Shown here in pieces: positions 1 to 7,804 of a stretch of 9,484 bases of DNA (positions within the stretch are counted from its first letter, which is position 1; the number at the start of each line of letters is the position of its first letter). The stretch comes from Nitriliruptoraceae bacterium (GTDB lineage: Bacteria; Actinomycetota; Nitriliruptoria; Nitriliruptorales; Nitriliruptoraceae). Location of the stretch: positions 1 to 9,484 of the forward strand of contig SLQK01000049.1 in NCBI GenBank assembly GCA_007131525.1. Direction: 5' to 3'. Below the pieces are notes generated by a model. The model made no database searches. It had not been told where the DNA came from and saw nothing but the letters and a program-made list of their open reading frames with translations. The position numbers and the translations under genes were made by a program.

Positions 1-729
1 GGTCTGGGTGAGGTCGCGCTGGAGGGGATCGAGCAGCTGGTCGACACGGTGCTCGGCGAGGTCGCTGACCTTCGACCCAGTGAGCGTGCCCTGCGACCCG
101 TCGAGCTCGACGTCGTGCCGGTGGGAGCGGGGGTCGACACGGCGCGGCTGGTCGGAGCGGTGGAGGTCGTCGGCGGCGGCGTCCTGCAGGTGGGGGTCTC
201 CACTCCCAAGCCCAAGCACCTGGTGGCCGCCTGGGTGCGGGTGCTCGCGCTGCTGGCGACCGAACCCACGCTGGCACCCCGAGCCGTCCTGGTCGGCGGT
301 GACCGTGGTCTGAGGTCGGGGGTCCGGCGCATCACCCTCGATCCGACGGCGGCCTTCGGCGGTGCGGACGGCGACGAAGCACCGGAGCCAGGACCGCTCG
401 CCGCGCAGGCGCGTCACCACCTCGGCGAGCTGGTCGCACTGTTCCTGCGCGGGCACCGTGAGGTCGTCGCGCTGCCACCGGACACCGCGGAGGCCTACGC
501 CGATGCCCGAGCGAAGGGCGCGGGCCACGCCGAGGCGGTCCGCAGCGCGCACTTCAAGGTCTGGGCCCGTGGCGGCCCCTCCGGTGGTGATCGGGATGAC
601 GCCTACCACGTCCAGGCCTTCGGGCCGGCGTCGGACCTGGCAGAGATCGACCGCCGCCACCCCTTCGGCGCCGACGCCGACCGACTGTGGGGCGTCATCC
701 GCGCCGCCCAGGCCAAGGGGTCGCCATGA
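1..729 (+). CDS. recC: RecC, exodeoxyribonuclease V gamma subunit (C-terminal part, 5' truncated by window)
   Basis: This frame is open from the first base and gives the last 242 residues of RecC. RecC is the scaffold and Chi-scanning subunit of the RecBCD helicase-nuclease, which resects double-strand breaks in the cytoplasm. What I see matches the C-terminal end of actinobacterial RecC: a segment around KPKHLVAAWVRVLALLATEP, a predicted helix HHLGELVALFLRGHREVVALP, then an acidic stretch with GDRDDAYHVQAFG, and finally RRHPFGADADRLWG just before the stop. By analogy with the E. coli structure this is the inactivated nuclease-like domain that packs against RecB; that is inference. The stop codon overlaps the recB start in ATGA. 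Identity rests on this similarity and on the recB and recD neighbours. An ATG or GTG inside the fragment is not a real start, because the homology continues upstream of the window. Confidence 0.9.
   Translation, partial: GLGEVALEGIEQLVDTVLGEVADLRPSERALRPVELDVVPVGAGVDTARLVGAVEVVGGGVLQVGVSTPKPKHLVAAWVRVLALLATEPTLAPRAVLVGGDRGLRSGVRRITLDPTAAFGGADGDEAPEPGPLAAQARHHLGELVALFLRGHREVVALPPDTAEAYADARAKGAGHAEAVRSAHFKVWARGGPSGGDRDDAYHVQAFGPASDLAEIDRRHPFGADADRLWGVIRAAQAKGSP
715..720 (+). promoter_or_regulatory. Ribosome binding site of recB
   Basis: AAGGGG lies five bases before ATG 726 and inside the last recC codons. It supports the ATG at 726 as the recB start. The in-frame GTG at 687 would add 13 residues (GRHPRRPGQGVA type) that do not resemble a RecB N terminus and would enlarge the recC overlap. 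Confidence 0.5.
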
Positions 730-3700
730 CCGCAGCGTTCCAGGCCGACGGCCAGCTGCCCGCCGCATCGCTGGCCTTGGAGGCCAGCGCCGGCACCGGC
801 AAGACCTGGACCCTGACCTCGCTCACGGTGCGCTACGTGGCGGAGGGCGTGGTCGAGCTGCCGGAGCTGCTGCTGGTGACCTTCACCCGGGCTGCCACCG
901 CGGAGCTCAAGGACCGGGTTCGCCGTCGGCTGGCCGAGGCGCTCGCGGCCACCGAGCGGGCGCTGCTCGATCCCGAGCGCTGGCGTCAAGGCGCAGCCGA
1001 CGCCGTCCTGGACCGGATCGTGGGGGACGGGCTCAGGGCCGAGGAGCCGGTGGCGGAGCTCGAGGCCCGTGCCCGTCGGCTCCGCACGGCCATCGGACAG
1101 CTCGACGAGGCCACGATCTCCACGATCCACGGCTTCTGCCAGGCCATGCTGCACCACGCTGCCCTGGAGGCCGGCGTCGACTTCGATGCGGTCCTGCTCG
1201 AGGATGACGCCGACCTGCTCGGCGAGCTGGTGGACGACCGGCTCGCCCTGGAGCTGCGCGCCGCAGACCCGGACTGGATCCGGTACCTACAGGACACCGC
1301 GTCGGTGGGCCGGGAGCGGCTGACCCGGCTCGCTCGGGAGGTGGCCGCGCTGCCGACGCTGCAGCTGCAGCCGGCCCACCCGGCGCCGAGCGAACCGGAC
1401 TGGCAGCCGTGGCAGGACGCGCTGCGCGTGTTCGCCGACCGCTGGCGGGACGACGGCCCGGCCGAGGCCGTGCGGCTGGTCACGGCCCTGCAGGAGGCCG
1501 AGGCGTTCGACAAGCCTCGACAGCGCACCTACACCGAGGCCGCGGTCGCGGCGCGGCGTCCCGAGATCGACGACTGGGTGGCCGCGGCCCATCCGCTGCC
1601 GCCGGGCCCCCTCGACCGCCGCCCGGGGCTGCACCGCCAACCGGATCACCCCTACGCCTACCTCACCAGCCGTGCGATCGGGCCCTTCCTCCGCGACGGG
1701 GTGGCCCTGCCCGACACCCCGGTGGTGGCGGCCGCTGACGAGCTGCTGGCTGCGGTCACCGCCCCGGCGACGCGGTTCCTCCACCGTTCGGCCACCTGGT
1801 TCCGGCGTGAGCTGGAGCTCCGCAAGCGGCAGCGCACCGTCCTGACCTTCGACGACCTCCTGCGCCGTCTGGCGGACGCGCTGGACGATCCTGCCTCCCG
1901 CCAGGCCGTGCACGCGGCGATCCGTCAACGGTTCCGGGTCGCGCTGATCGACGAGTTCCAGGACACCGACCCGGTGCAGTGGCGGATCTTCTCCTCCCTG
2001 TTCGGCGAGGAGGAGCCCTTCATCCTGATCGGCGACCCGAAGCAGGCGATCTACGGCTTCCGGGGCGCCGACGTCCACACCTACGTCCATGCACGGGACA
2101 CCCGACCGTCCCAGGCCACCCTGGCGACCAGCTTCCGCAGCGACGCGCGCTTCGTCACCGCCTGCAACCACCTCTTCGGGCAGCCCGGCGCCTTCGGGAC
2201 CTCGGACATCCCCTACCACGAGGTCAGGGCCCACCACCCGGACCGGCTGCACGATCCCGCCGAGCGGGCCGGCCTGCAGGTCCGGCTCATCGCACGCGAG
2301 GCCGGTGAGGTCACACCGGCCAAGGACCGCCCGGGGCTGCTCCAGAAGGGGTGGGCCGATCGGGAGCTGCCCCGCGACGTCGCCGTCGTCGCCGTCGACC
2401 TGCTGACCGGCGGGCTGCGGCTGGTCGACGGACGGCCGGCGGGCGGTGACCGGCCCGTGGCACCCAGGGACCTCGCGGTGCTGGTGCGCACCAACCGACG
2501 CGCGGTGGCGTGCCAGCGGGCGCTGCAGGCCGCCGGGGTGCCGGCCGTGATCCAGCGGGGCGGGAGCGTCTTCGACACCGCCGAGGCCGAGGCGGTGGCC
2601 CGTCTGCTCACCGCCATGCTCCGGCCGAGCTGGCAGCGGGCCGCCGTGGCGGCGGCCGCGACGCCGCTGTTCGGTCGGCGCGCCGATGCGCTCGCGACCC
2701 AGCTGGCGGCGCTGGACACCCCGGCGGGCACGGCCGCGTCGGAGCCGGACGCACCGCCGGTCGCCGGGGACGGAGGCTGGGAGGTCTGGGTCGACGCGCT
2801 GACCAGGTGGGGGGAGCTGTGGCAGCGCCGGGGTGTGCTCGCTGCCGTGCAGACCGCCCTGCTGGAGGACGGCGTACCCGAGCGGTTGCTCGCCCACGAC
2901 GACGGCGACCGGCGCCTGACCAACGTGCGTCACCTTCTCGAGCTGCTGCACACCGAGGAGACGACCGCCCGCAGCACCGGCTACACCCTGCTCGAATGGT
3001 TCCAGGCCCGCCGTGCGGAGGCCGCCGACGGCGAGCAGGCGACCGCTGCGACCGAGCTGCGGCTGGAGCAGGACGCCGAGGCGGTCCGGATCGTCACGAT
3101 CCACGGCAGCAAGGGGCTGCAGTACCCCATCGTGTTGTGCCCGGATCTGTGGGACGGTCGCGACCGCACCGATCAGCGGCTGACCCGCTACCACGAACCC
3201 GACGTCGACGATCCGACCCGTGCGATCACCCTCGACCTCGACGTGGACCGATCCTCGGCGGGGAAGCGGCGCAGCCTCGACCTCGCGCGCTGGGAGGCGC
3301 GCACCGAGCAGCTGCGGCTGGCCTACGTCGCCGTCACCCGCGCCCAGCACCGCTGCATCGTGTGGTGGGGCGGGTTCACCGACGCCGGCACCTCCGCGCT
3401 GGCCAGCCTGCTCCACGGCGCTGCCGTGGCCGGTCCGGTCCCCTCCGGACGGGGGGACGAGCGGCAGGTGACCGCGGGGTGGCTGCAACGGATCGCGGAG
3501 CACCTCGCCGGCGCCGACGACGACGTGCTGCTGCGGGACCTGCACGCCCTGGCCGGGCGCTCCGAGGGCACCATCGACGTCGAAGCGGTCCGCGCGATCG
3601 CGCCCGAGGTGAGCTGGAGCCCCGAACCTGTCGCGCGACCCCCGCTGGTGGCACGTCGGATGACCCGCACCCTGGACCGCTCCTGGCGACGGGCCAGCTT

Positions 3701-4697
3701 CACCTCCCTCGTCCGTGACGCCGGGAGCCACCCCGCCGGTCCGAGCCCCGGCGAGGACCTGGTGGCCGCGGTGATCGACCAGGGCCGTGACGTGGACGCC
3801 GAGGCCGAGCCGCTCGACGCCACGCTGGAGGGCGGCCTGTCGGCCGAGGCCGGTACGCCAGGGCTGACCGACCATGGCGGGGCCGAGCCGGCGGTCCAGG
3901 TCCCGCTGGCCGCCTTCCCCCGCGGCGCCGGGCCGGGCACCTTCCTGCACGACGTGCTCGAGCACCTCGACTTCACCCGGCTGGCCGAGCCGGGGTACCT
4001 CGACGGCGTGATCGCGCTCCAGGAGCCGCGGCACGGGATCGACCCGGCCCTGCGTGACCGCGTGCGCACCGGGCTGACCGCGGCGCTGACCACCTCCCTC
4101 GGGCCGGTCGCCGACGGTCACCGGCTGGCGGAGCTACAGCCCCGTGATCGGCTCGACGAGCTCCGCTTCGAGCTGCCGGTCGCGGGTGGGCACCACCCGA
4201 AGGGCTCGGCCTTCACCCTGACCGCCCTGGCCGAGCGGTGCGCTGGGAGCGCGGACCCGCTGGTGGCGGCGTTCGCCCCCCGGCTGCGCGATCCGGAGCT
4301 CGGATCGGCCTTGCGGGGCTACCTCACCGGCAGCATCGACCTGCTCGCTCGGCTGCCCGACGGGCGCTTCCTGGTGGCGGACTACAAGTCGAACTGGCTC
4401 GGTGACCGCGCGACGGGGCGCTCGGTCGCCGCCGACTACCGGCCCGCCCGGCTCGCCGAGGCGATGCTCGCCCACCACTACGTGCTCCAGGGGCTGCTGT
4501 ACCTCGTGGCGGCCCACCGCTACCTGCGCTGGCGGGTCCCCGGCTACGCCTACGACACCCACGTCGCCGGTGCCGGCTACCTGTTCCTGCGGGGCATGGT
4601 CGGGCTGCCCGAGGCCCGCACCGGGATCGCCGTGCTCCGGCCCGAGCCCACCCTGGTGGAGGATCTGAGCGCCCTGCTGGACGGGGGGCGGGCATGA
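726..4697 (+). CDS. recB: RecB, exodeoxyribonuclease V beta subunit (3'-5' SF1A helicase plus nuclease)
   Basis: This 1323-residue protein is the RecB helicase-nuclease, ATP-driven motor and sole nuclease of RecBCD. The helicase motifs run in order: Walker A EASAGTGKT (19-27), TFTRAATAEL (52-61), STIHGFC (132-138), DEFQDTD (409-415), GDPKQAIYGFRGAD (436-449), TSFRSD (468-473), VTIHGSKGLQYP (790-801) and LAYVAVTRAQH (865-875). The C-terminal nuclease domain keeps the histidine in GTFLHDVLEH (H1075), the catalytic GSIDLL (D1205) and ADYKSNWLG (D1219, K1221), and the LQGLLYL segment (about 1254-1260), so both activities should be intact. E. coli RecB has 1180 residues; part of the extra length is a Gly/Pro/acid-rich linker at about 1000-1058. 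The start is the ATG overlapping the recC stop, and the stop overlaps the recD start. AddA is excluded by this detailed RecB-type nuclease signature and by the neighbours. Confidence 0.97.
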   Translation: MTAAFQADGQLPAASLALEASAGTGKTWTLTSLTVRYVAEGVVELPELLLVTFTRAATAELKDRVRRRLAEALAATERALLDPERWRQGAADAVLDRIVGDGLRAEEPVAELEARARRLRTAIGQLDEATISTIHGFCQAMLHHAALEAGVDFDAVLLEDDADLLGELVDDRLALELRAADPDWIRYLQDTASVGRERLTRLAREVAALPTLQLQPAHPAPSEPDWQPWQDALRVFADRWRDDGPAEAVRLVTALQEAEAFDKPRQRTYTEAAVAARRPEIDDWVAAAHPLPPGPLDRRPGLHRQPDHPYAYLTSRAIGPFLRDGVALPDTPVVAAADELLAAVTAPATRFLHRSATWFRRELELRKRQRTVLTFDDLLRRLADALDDPASRQAVHAAIRQRFRVALIDEFQDTDPVQWRIFSSLFGEEEPFILIGDPKQAIYGFRGADVHTYVHARDTRPSQATLATSFRSDARFVTACNHLFGQPGAFGTSDIPYHEVRAHHPDRLHDPAERAGLQVRLIAREAGEVTPAKDRPGLLQKGWADRELPRDVAVVAVDLLTGGLRLVDGRPAGGDRPVAPRDLAVLVRTNRRAVACQRALQAAGVPAVIQRGGSVFDTAEAEAVARLLTAMLRPSWQRAAVAAAATPLFGRRADALATQLAALDTPAGTAASEPDAPPVAGDGGWEVWVDALTRWGELWQRRGVLAAVQTALLEDGVPERLLAHDDGDRRLTNVRHLLELLHTEETTARSTGYTLLEWFQARRAEAADGEQATAATELRLEQDAEAVRIVTIHGSKGLQYPIVLCPDLWDGRDRTDQRLTRYHEPDVDDPTRAITLDLDVDRSSAGKRRSLDLARWEARTEQLRLAYVAVTRAQHRCIVWWGGFTDAGTSALASLLHGAAVAGPVPSGRGDERQVTAGWLQRIAEHLAGADDDVLLRDLHALAGRSEGTIDVEAVRAIAPEVSWSPEPVARPPLVARRMTRTLDRSWRRASFTSLVRDAGSHPAGPSPGEDLVAAVIDQGRDVDAEAEPLDATLEGGLSAEAGTPGLTDHGGAEPAVQVPLAAFPRGAGPGTFLHDVLEHLDFTRLAEPGYLDGVIALQEPRHGIDPALRDRVRTGLTAALTTSLGPVADGHRLAELQPRDRLDELRFELPVAGGHHPKGSAFTLTALAERCAGSADPLVAAFAPRLRDPELGSALRGYLTGSIDLLARLPDGRFLVADYKSNWLGDRATGRSVAADYRPARLAEAMLAHHYVLQGLLYLVAAHRYLRWRVPGYAYDTHVAGAGYLFLRGMVGLPEARTGIAVLRPEPTLVEDLSALLDGGRA

Positions 4698-6766
4698 CGC
4701 CGTCGGAGAGCCAGCGACGGATCGACGCACCCCCGGGCAGCGGGGACGGTGCGCCGCCGCGGTCCGGCCCGGCGCTGCTGCCCGAGCTGGCACCCTTCGT
4801 GGCCGCCGGGGTGCTGACCACAGCCGAGGCGCGGTGGGCGGAGCGGCTCGGTGGCATCGGAGGGGAGGACCATCCCCAGGTGCTCCTGGCTGCGGCCCTC
4901 GCGCTCAGGGGGCCGCGGTACGGCCACGTCTGCGTGGAGCTGGACCGGATCGCCGCCCACGTCGCGGTGGAGCCCCAGCCTGGCAGCGGGCAGGGGAGCC
5001 GGTCGGACGCGGCGGAGGTGGACACGCTGGACTGGCCCGCGACCGATGCGTGGCGTGCGACCCTGACCGCCAGCCCGCTGACCAGGTCCGGTGGTGACGC
5101 CGCCACGCCACTCGTGCTGGCGGGGAGCCGCCTCTACCTCGATCGCTACTGGCGCTACGAGCAGCGCCTGGCCACCGCCCTCGAGGACCGCGCCACCACC
5201 GCCGAGCACGCCCAGGCGGCACCCGCCGCGGCGGTCGGGACATGGCTCGACGAGCTGTTCGGCCCGGCCCGGGAGCTCGACCGTCAGCGGTTGGCGGCCG
5301 CTGTGGCCCTCACCCGACGGTTGACGGTCATCGCCGGTGGACCTGGGACGGGCAAGACCTACACCGTCGCCCGGGTGCTGGCCCTGCTGCACCGCGCGGC
5401 GCTGGCCGGCACCGCCGACCGTCCGCTCCGGGTCGTCCTGGTCGCCCCGACCGGGAAGGCGGCGGCCCGGCTGCAGGAGTCCCTGCGGGAGGCGCTGCGC
5501 ACGCTGACGCTCCCGGCGCCCGTCCGCGCGGCCATGGAGCGCACGCCGGCCTCGACGATCCACCGGCTCCTCGGCGTGACACCGACGTCCTCGACACGGT
5601 TCCGGCACGACCACCGGCGTCCGGTGCCCTACGACGTGGTGATCGTCGACGAGGCCTCGATGGTCTCCCTGCCGCTGATGGCCAAGCTGGTCGACGCCGT
5701 CGACGATCCTGCCCGGCTGATCCTGCTCGGGGACCGCGACCAGCTCGCATCCGTGGAGGCCGGTGCCGTCTTCGGCGACATCTGCGGCCGCGCGGGGTCC
5801 GGGCCGGTCCTGCGGTTCTCACCCGGCGCTGCCAGCGCCCTCGACGAGGTGGTCGGGGGGTACCTCGAAGGTGCCCACGAGGTCGCCGACCGGCCGGGCA
5901 TCTGGGACGCGATCGTGCGCCTCGACCGGTTCCGGCGGTTCGCTGCTGGCAGCGAGCTCGGGGCCGTCGCCGCTGCGATCCAGTCGTCGGGCACCGAGGT
6001 GGAGCGGGTCATCGAGCTGCTGCAGGCGCCGACCTCGGAGCTGTCGCCGGTGGCGACCACCGCCGATGGCGGCCGGGACACGGCGGCACGGCTGCTCGAT
6101 CCCGATGACGACCCCGCCGTCTCCGATCACGTGACCGAGCTCGTGCTGGACCGCTACGCACCGGTCGTGCGGCTCGCGCTGGCAGGGGCACCACCAGCGG
6201 AGGTGCTCTCGGAGCTCGCCAGCCTGCGGGTGCTCTGCGCGCGTCGACGCGGCCCGGACGGGGTGGAGGACTGGAACCGCCGGATCGAACGCCGGCTCAG
6301 CGAGGCCGTGCCGGGGTTCGATCCCGGCCGCCGGTGGTACGTGGGGCGACCGATCCTGATCACCCGCAACGACGCCGCGCTCCGGCTGTACAACGGTGAC
6401 GTCGGGGTCATCGTGTCGGATCCCGAGCAGCCCGGACGGCTCGTCGCGGCCTTCTGGACGCCTGAGGCGGGGGTCCGCACGATCAGTCCGGCCCGGTTGC
6501 CCGCCTGCGAGACGACCTTCGCGATGACGATCCACAAGAGCCAGGGCTCGCAGTTCGCCGAGGTCGTGATCGTGCTCACACCCGAGCCCTCGCCGGTGCT
6601 GACACGTGAGCTGGTCTACACCGCCCTCACGAGGGCCTCCCGTCGGGCGACGGTGCTGGGCCGGACGGCCATCCTGCGTGCGGCGCTCGCGCGCCCCGTG
6701 CAACGCGCATCGGGGCTGCAGGAACGGCTCTGGGCGACAGCTGTCGGCGAGGCCGGCGGCGGGTAG
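4694..6766 (+). CDS. recD: RecD, exodeoxyribonuclease V alpha subunit (5'-3' SF1B helicase)
   Basis: This 690-residue protein is RecD, the 5'-3' motor that moves along the opposite strand to RecB and activates the nuclease. An N-terminal region of about 190 residues precedes the motor and corresponds to the domain that binds the rest of the complex. Motor motifs: Walker A GGPGTGKT (215-222), APTGKAAAR (251-259), STIHRLLG (287-294), Walker B VDEAS (318-322), LLGDRDQLAS (344-353), MTIHKSQGSQF (611-621) and ELVYTALTR (639-647). Between them, DRFRRFAAGS and the block ending RPILITRNDAALRLYNGD match E. coli RecD closely. E. coli RecD has 608 residues. The ATG sits in an ATGA overlap with recB, after a G-rich run at 4683-4688. 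RecD2, the RecBC-independent form, is unlikely given the operon. Confidence 0.96.
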   Translation: MTPSESQRRIDAPPGSGDGAPPRSGPALLPELAPFVAAGVLTTAEARWAERLGGIGGEDHPQVLLAAALALRGPRYGHVCVELDRIAAHVAVEPQPGSGQGSRSDAAEVDTLDWPATDAWRATLTASPLTRSGGDAATPLVLAGSRLYLDRYWRYEQRLATALEDRATTAEHAQAAPAAAVGTWLDELFGPARELDRQRLAAAVALTRRLTVIAGGPGTGKTYTVARVLALLHRAALAGTADRPLRVVLVAPTGKAAARLQESLREALRTLTLPAPVRAAMERTPASTIHRLLGVTPTSSTRFRHDHRRPVPYDVVIVDEASMVSLPLMAKLVDAVDDPARLILLGDRDQLASVEAGAVFGDICGRAGSGPVLRFSPGAASALDEVVGGYLEGAHEVADRPGIWDAIVRLDRFRRFAAGSELGAVAAAIQSSGTEVERVIELLQAPTSELSPVATTADGGRDTAARLLDPDDDPAVSDHVTELVLDRYAPVVRLALAGAPPAEVLSELASLRVLCARRRGPDGVEDWNRRIERRLSEAVPGFDPGRRWYVGRPILITRNDAALRLYNGDVGVIVSDPEQPGRLVAAFWTPEAGVRTISPARLPACETTFAMTIHKSQGSQFAEVVIVLTPEPSPVLTRELVYTALTRASRRATVLGRTAILRAALARPVQRASGLQERLWATAVGEAGGG

Positions 6767-6767
6767 C

Positions 6768-6787
6768 CGTTCGGCCGGTCCCGAGCG
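6768..6787 (+). terminator. Hairpin just after recD, possible terminator
   Basis: Arms 6768-6774 (CGTTCGG) and 6781-6787 (CCGAGCG) pair over 7 bp with one G-T wobble around a 6-base loop, starting two bases after the recD stop. There is no T-run after it, so it is not a canonical intrinsic terminator. It may help end the recCBD transcript, or be a chance GC-rich hairpin. Confidence 0.3.
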
Positions 6788-6811
6788 CAGAGCCCCACCG
6801 CGCCCCGGCAG

Positions 6812-6817
6812 TACCCT
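6812..6817 (+). promoter_or_regulatory. Possible -10 element for the GNAT gene
   Basis: TACCCT fits the TAnnnT actinobacterial -10 pattern and lies 31 bases before the ATG at 6849. I see no TTGACA-like -35 at the usual distance (6789-6794 reads AGAGCC). This is a weak prediction. The gene could equally be read through from recD, 82 bases upstream. Confidence 0.22.
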
Positions 6818-6835
6818 CGGCGGACGCCCGGTCGT

Positions 6836-6842
6836 GAAGGGA
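6836..6842 (+). promoter_or_regulatory. Ribosome binding site of the GNAT gene
   Basis: GAAGGGA lies six bases before ATG 6849, which is a good distance. It decides the start: the same frame stays open upstream to a GTG inside recD, but that region overlaps recD and does not look like a GNAT N terminus. The closer in-frame GTG at 6834 would itself overlap this site. Confidence 0.55.
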
Positions 6843-6848
6843 TCGGCC

Positions 6849-7670
6849 ATGCCCAAGACGTCGACAACCGCCGAGCAGCCCCTCGATCCCATGGTCCTCG
6901 CCCCCGGCGAGTGGGGCACCGAGGCGGAGCTGCGGGATGGGCGACCCATCCTCCTGCGCCAGATCCGCCCTGAGGACCGAGACCGGCTCGCCGAGGGTCT
7001 GCGCCGGCTGTCACCCACGTCGCGGTACCTGCGGTTCCACGCCGACGTCGAGGAGCTCTCCGACCGGCAGCTCGACTACCTGACCCGCGTCGACCACGTT
7101 GACCACGAGGCGATCGTCGCTCTCGACCTCGAGCAGCCCGAGATCCCCGGCATCGGGGTCGCGCGCTACATCCGGGACCCCTTCGAGCGGCACGTGGCGG
7201 AGGCGGCGGTGACGGTCGCCGACGAGTACCACGGCCTCGGGGCGGGGACCCTGCTGCTCGGGGTACTGGCCTCCCGTGCCCGCGCCCAGGGCATCGAGGT
7301 GTTCCGCAACTACGTCCTGGCCAGCAACCACGCGATGCTGGAGGTCTTCGACGCCCTCGGTGGGATCCGGGAGCGCGAGAACCAGGCGCTGTGGCGGGTC
7401 GACCTGCCGCTCCCGCAGCGGCCCGGTGATCTCCCGGATTCGCCGGCCGGCCGGGCGTTCCTGGCCGCCGCCAAGCAGGGCTTCGCCCTGTCCAGCCTGG
7501 TCCCGCCCGTGTGGTCCCGGTTCAGCTTCCGGGGGATCGGCAAGGATGCCAGCGAGAGCATCGCGAGCGAGCTCGCGGAGCTCAGGGGTGAGCTCGACCA
7601 GTGGCTCGCCGACCGCGAGCAGCGCTACCCGCGGTGGCCCGACGATGACGAGCCGGAGCCGCCGACGTAG
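6849..7670 (+). CDS. GNAT-family N-acetyltransferase (Pat-like catalytic domain)
   Basis: This 273-residue cytoplasmic protein transfers an acetyl group from acetyl-CoA to an amine. After about 22 variable residues, the segment RQIRPEDRDRL...RRLSPTSRYLRFH is typical of the GNAT domain found in bacterial protein-lysine acetyltransferases (Pat family). The acetyl-CoA pyrophosphate loop is EYHGLGAGTLLL (126-137), in the order V-x(n)-G-x-G/A, preceded by the beta strand AAVTVAD. The fold ends near WRVDLPLP (about 182-189). A further 85 residues form a tail with predicted amphipathic helices (SIASELAELRGELDQWLADR) and an acidic, proline-containing end. There is no cyclic-nucleotide-binding domain or NDP-forming acyl-CoA synthetase domain, as found in mycobacterial and enteric Pat respectively. 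The substrate cannot be read from the sequence; protein lysine is the best guess by family. It stands alone between recD and a WS/DGAT gene. Confidence 0.85.
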   Translation: MPKTSTTAEQPLDPMVLAPGEWGTEAELRDGRPILLRQIRPEDRDRLAEGLRRLSPTSRYLRFHADVEELSDRQLDYLTRVDHVDHEAIVALDLEQPEIPGIGVARYIRDPFERHVAEAAVTVADEYHGLGAGTLLLGVLASRARAQGIEVFRNYVLASNHAMLEVFDALGGIRERENQALWRVDLPLPQRPGDLPDSPAGRAFLAAAKQGFALSSLVPPVWSRFSFRGIGKDASESIASELAELRGELDQWLADREQRYPRWPDDDEPEPPT

Positions 7671-7682
7671 CCTTGCCGCCGA

Positions 7683-7725
7683 GGTCCCCACGGGAGTGGG
7701 CCGAGCAGCCTGGCTGACAGGCCGC
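7683..7725 (+). terminator. Two adjacent hairpins after the GNAT gene, possible terminator
   Basis: The first has arms CCCAC (7687-7691) and GTGGG (7696-7700) around a 4-base loop, extendable by GG/CC past a small bulge. The second pairs GCAGCCTG (7705-7712) with CAGGCCGC (7718-7725), 8 bp with one A-C mismatch and a 5-base loop. Neither is followed by a T-run. Placement 13-55 bases after the stop suits transcript termination, but chance pairing in GC-rich DNA is not excluded. Confidence 0.3.
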
Positions 7726-7754
7726 CCGGCAGGGGGACAGGGAGCTTGGCGCCG

Positions 7755-7760
7755 TACCGT
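7755..7760 (+). promoter_or_regulatory. Possible -10 element for the WS/DGAT gene
   Basis: TACCGT fits TAnnnT and lies 61 bases before ATG 7821. The only TTGACA-like hexamer nearby, CTGACA at 7714-7719, is 35 bases upstream, too far for a normal spacer. It resembles the TACCCT before the GNAT gene; both are preceded by G (GTACC). Confidence 0.22.
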
Positions 7761-7761
7761 C

Positions 7762-7787
7762 ATCGCAGCGCAGACCGCGCTGCGGTC
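7762..7787. promoter_or_regulatory. Overlapping inverted repeats, possible operator or leader hairpin
   Basis: ATCGCAGCG (7762-7770) is inverted at CGCTGCGGT (7778-7786): 9 bp with one G-T wobble and a 7-base spacer. A second perfect dyad, GACCGC (7773-7778) and GCGGTC (7782-7787) with a 3-base spacer, uses part of the same bases, so the two hairpins cannot form together in one RNA. They lie just after the TACCGT element and 34 bases before the WS/DGAT start. This fits a repressor operator or a structured leader, without proof of either. Confidence 0.3.
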
Positions 7788-7804
7788 GCGGATGCACGGG
7801 CCGC

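Noticed and set aside
687..725. Upstream GTG start for recB
   Set aside because: It would add 13 residues unlike RecB. The ATG at 726 has a well-spaced AAGGGG and the classic ATGA overlap.
2510..3718. 402-codon + strand frame inside recB
   Set aside because: It is a frame-shifted shadow of recB, Arg/Ala/Gly-rich with no recognisable domain.
1287..4121. 944-codon open frame on the minus strand opposite recB
   Set aside because: Very GC-rich coding DNA has few stops in the antisense frames. The translation is low-complexity (G, R, P, V rich) and matches no family, while the + strand carries unbroken RecB motifs throughout.
4577..5614. 345-codon minus-strand frame across the recB/recD junction
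   Set aside because: Antisense shadow of two confidently identified genes. No ribosome binding site or domain was found.
1226..6198. Copies of the E. coli Chi octamer GCTGGTGG (1226-1233, 3644-3651, 4259-4266; reverse complement at 6191-6198) within recB and recD
   Set aside because: CTG-GTG (Leu-Val) is a very common codon pair in such GC-rich genes, so a few copies are expected by chance. Chi sequences also differ between species.
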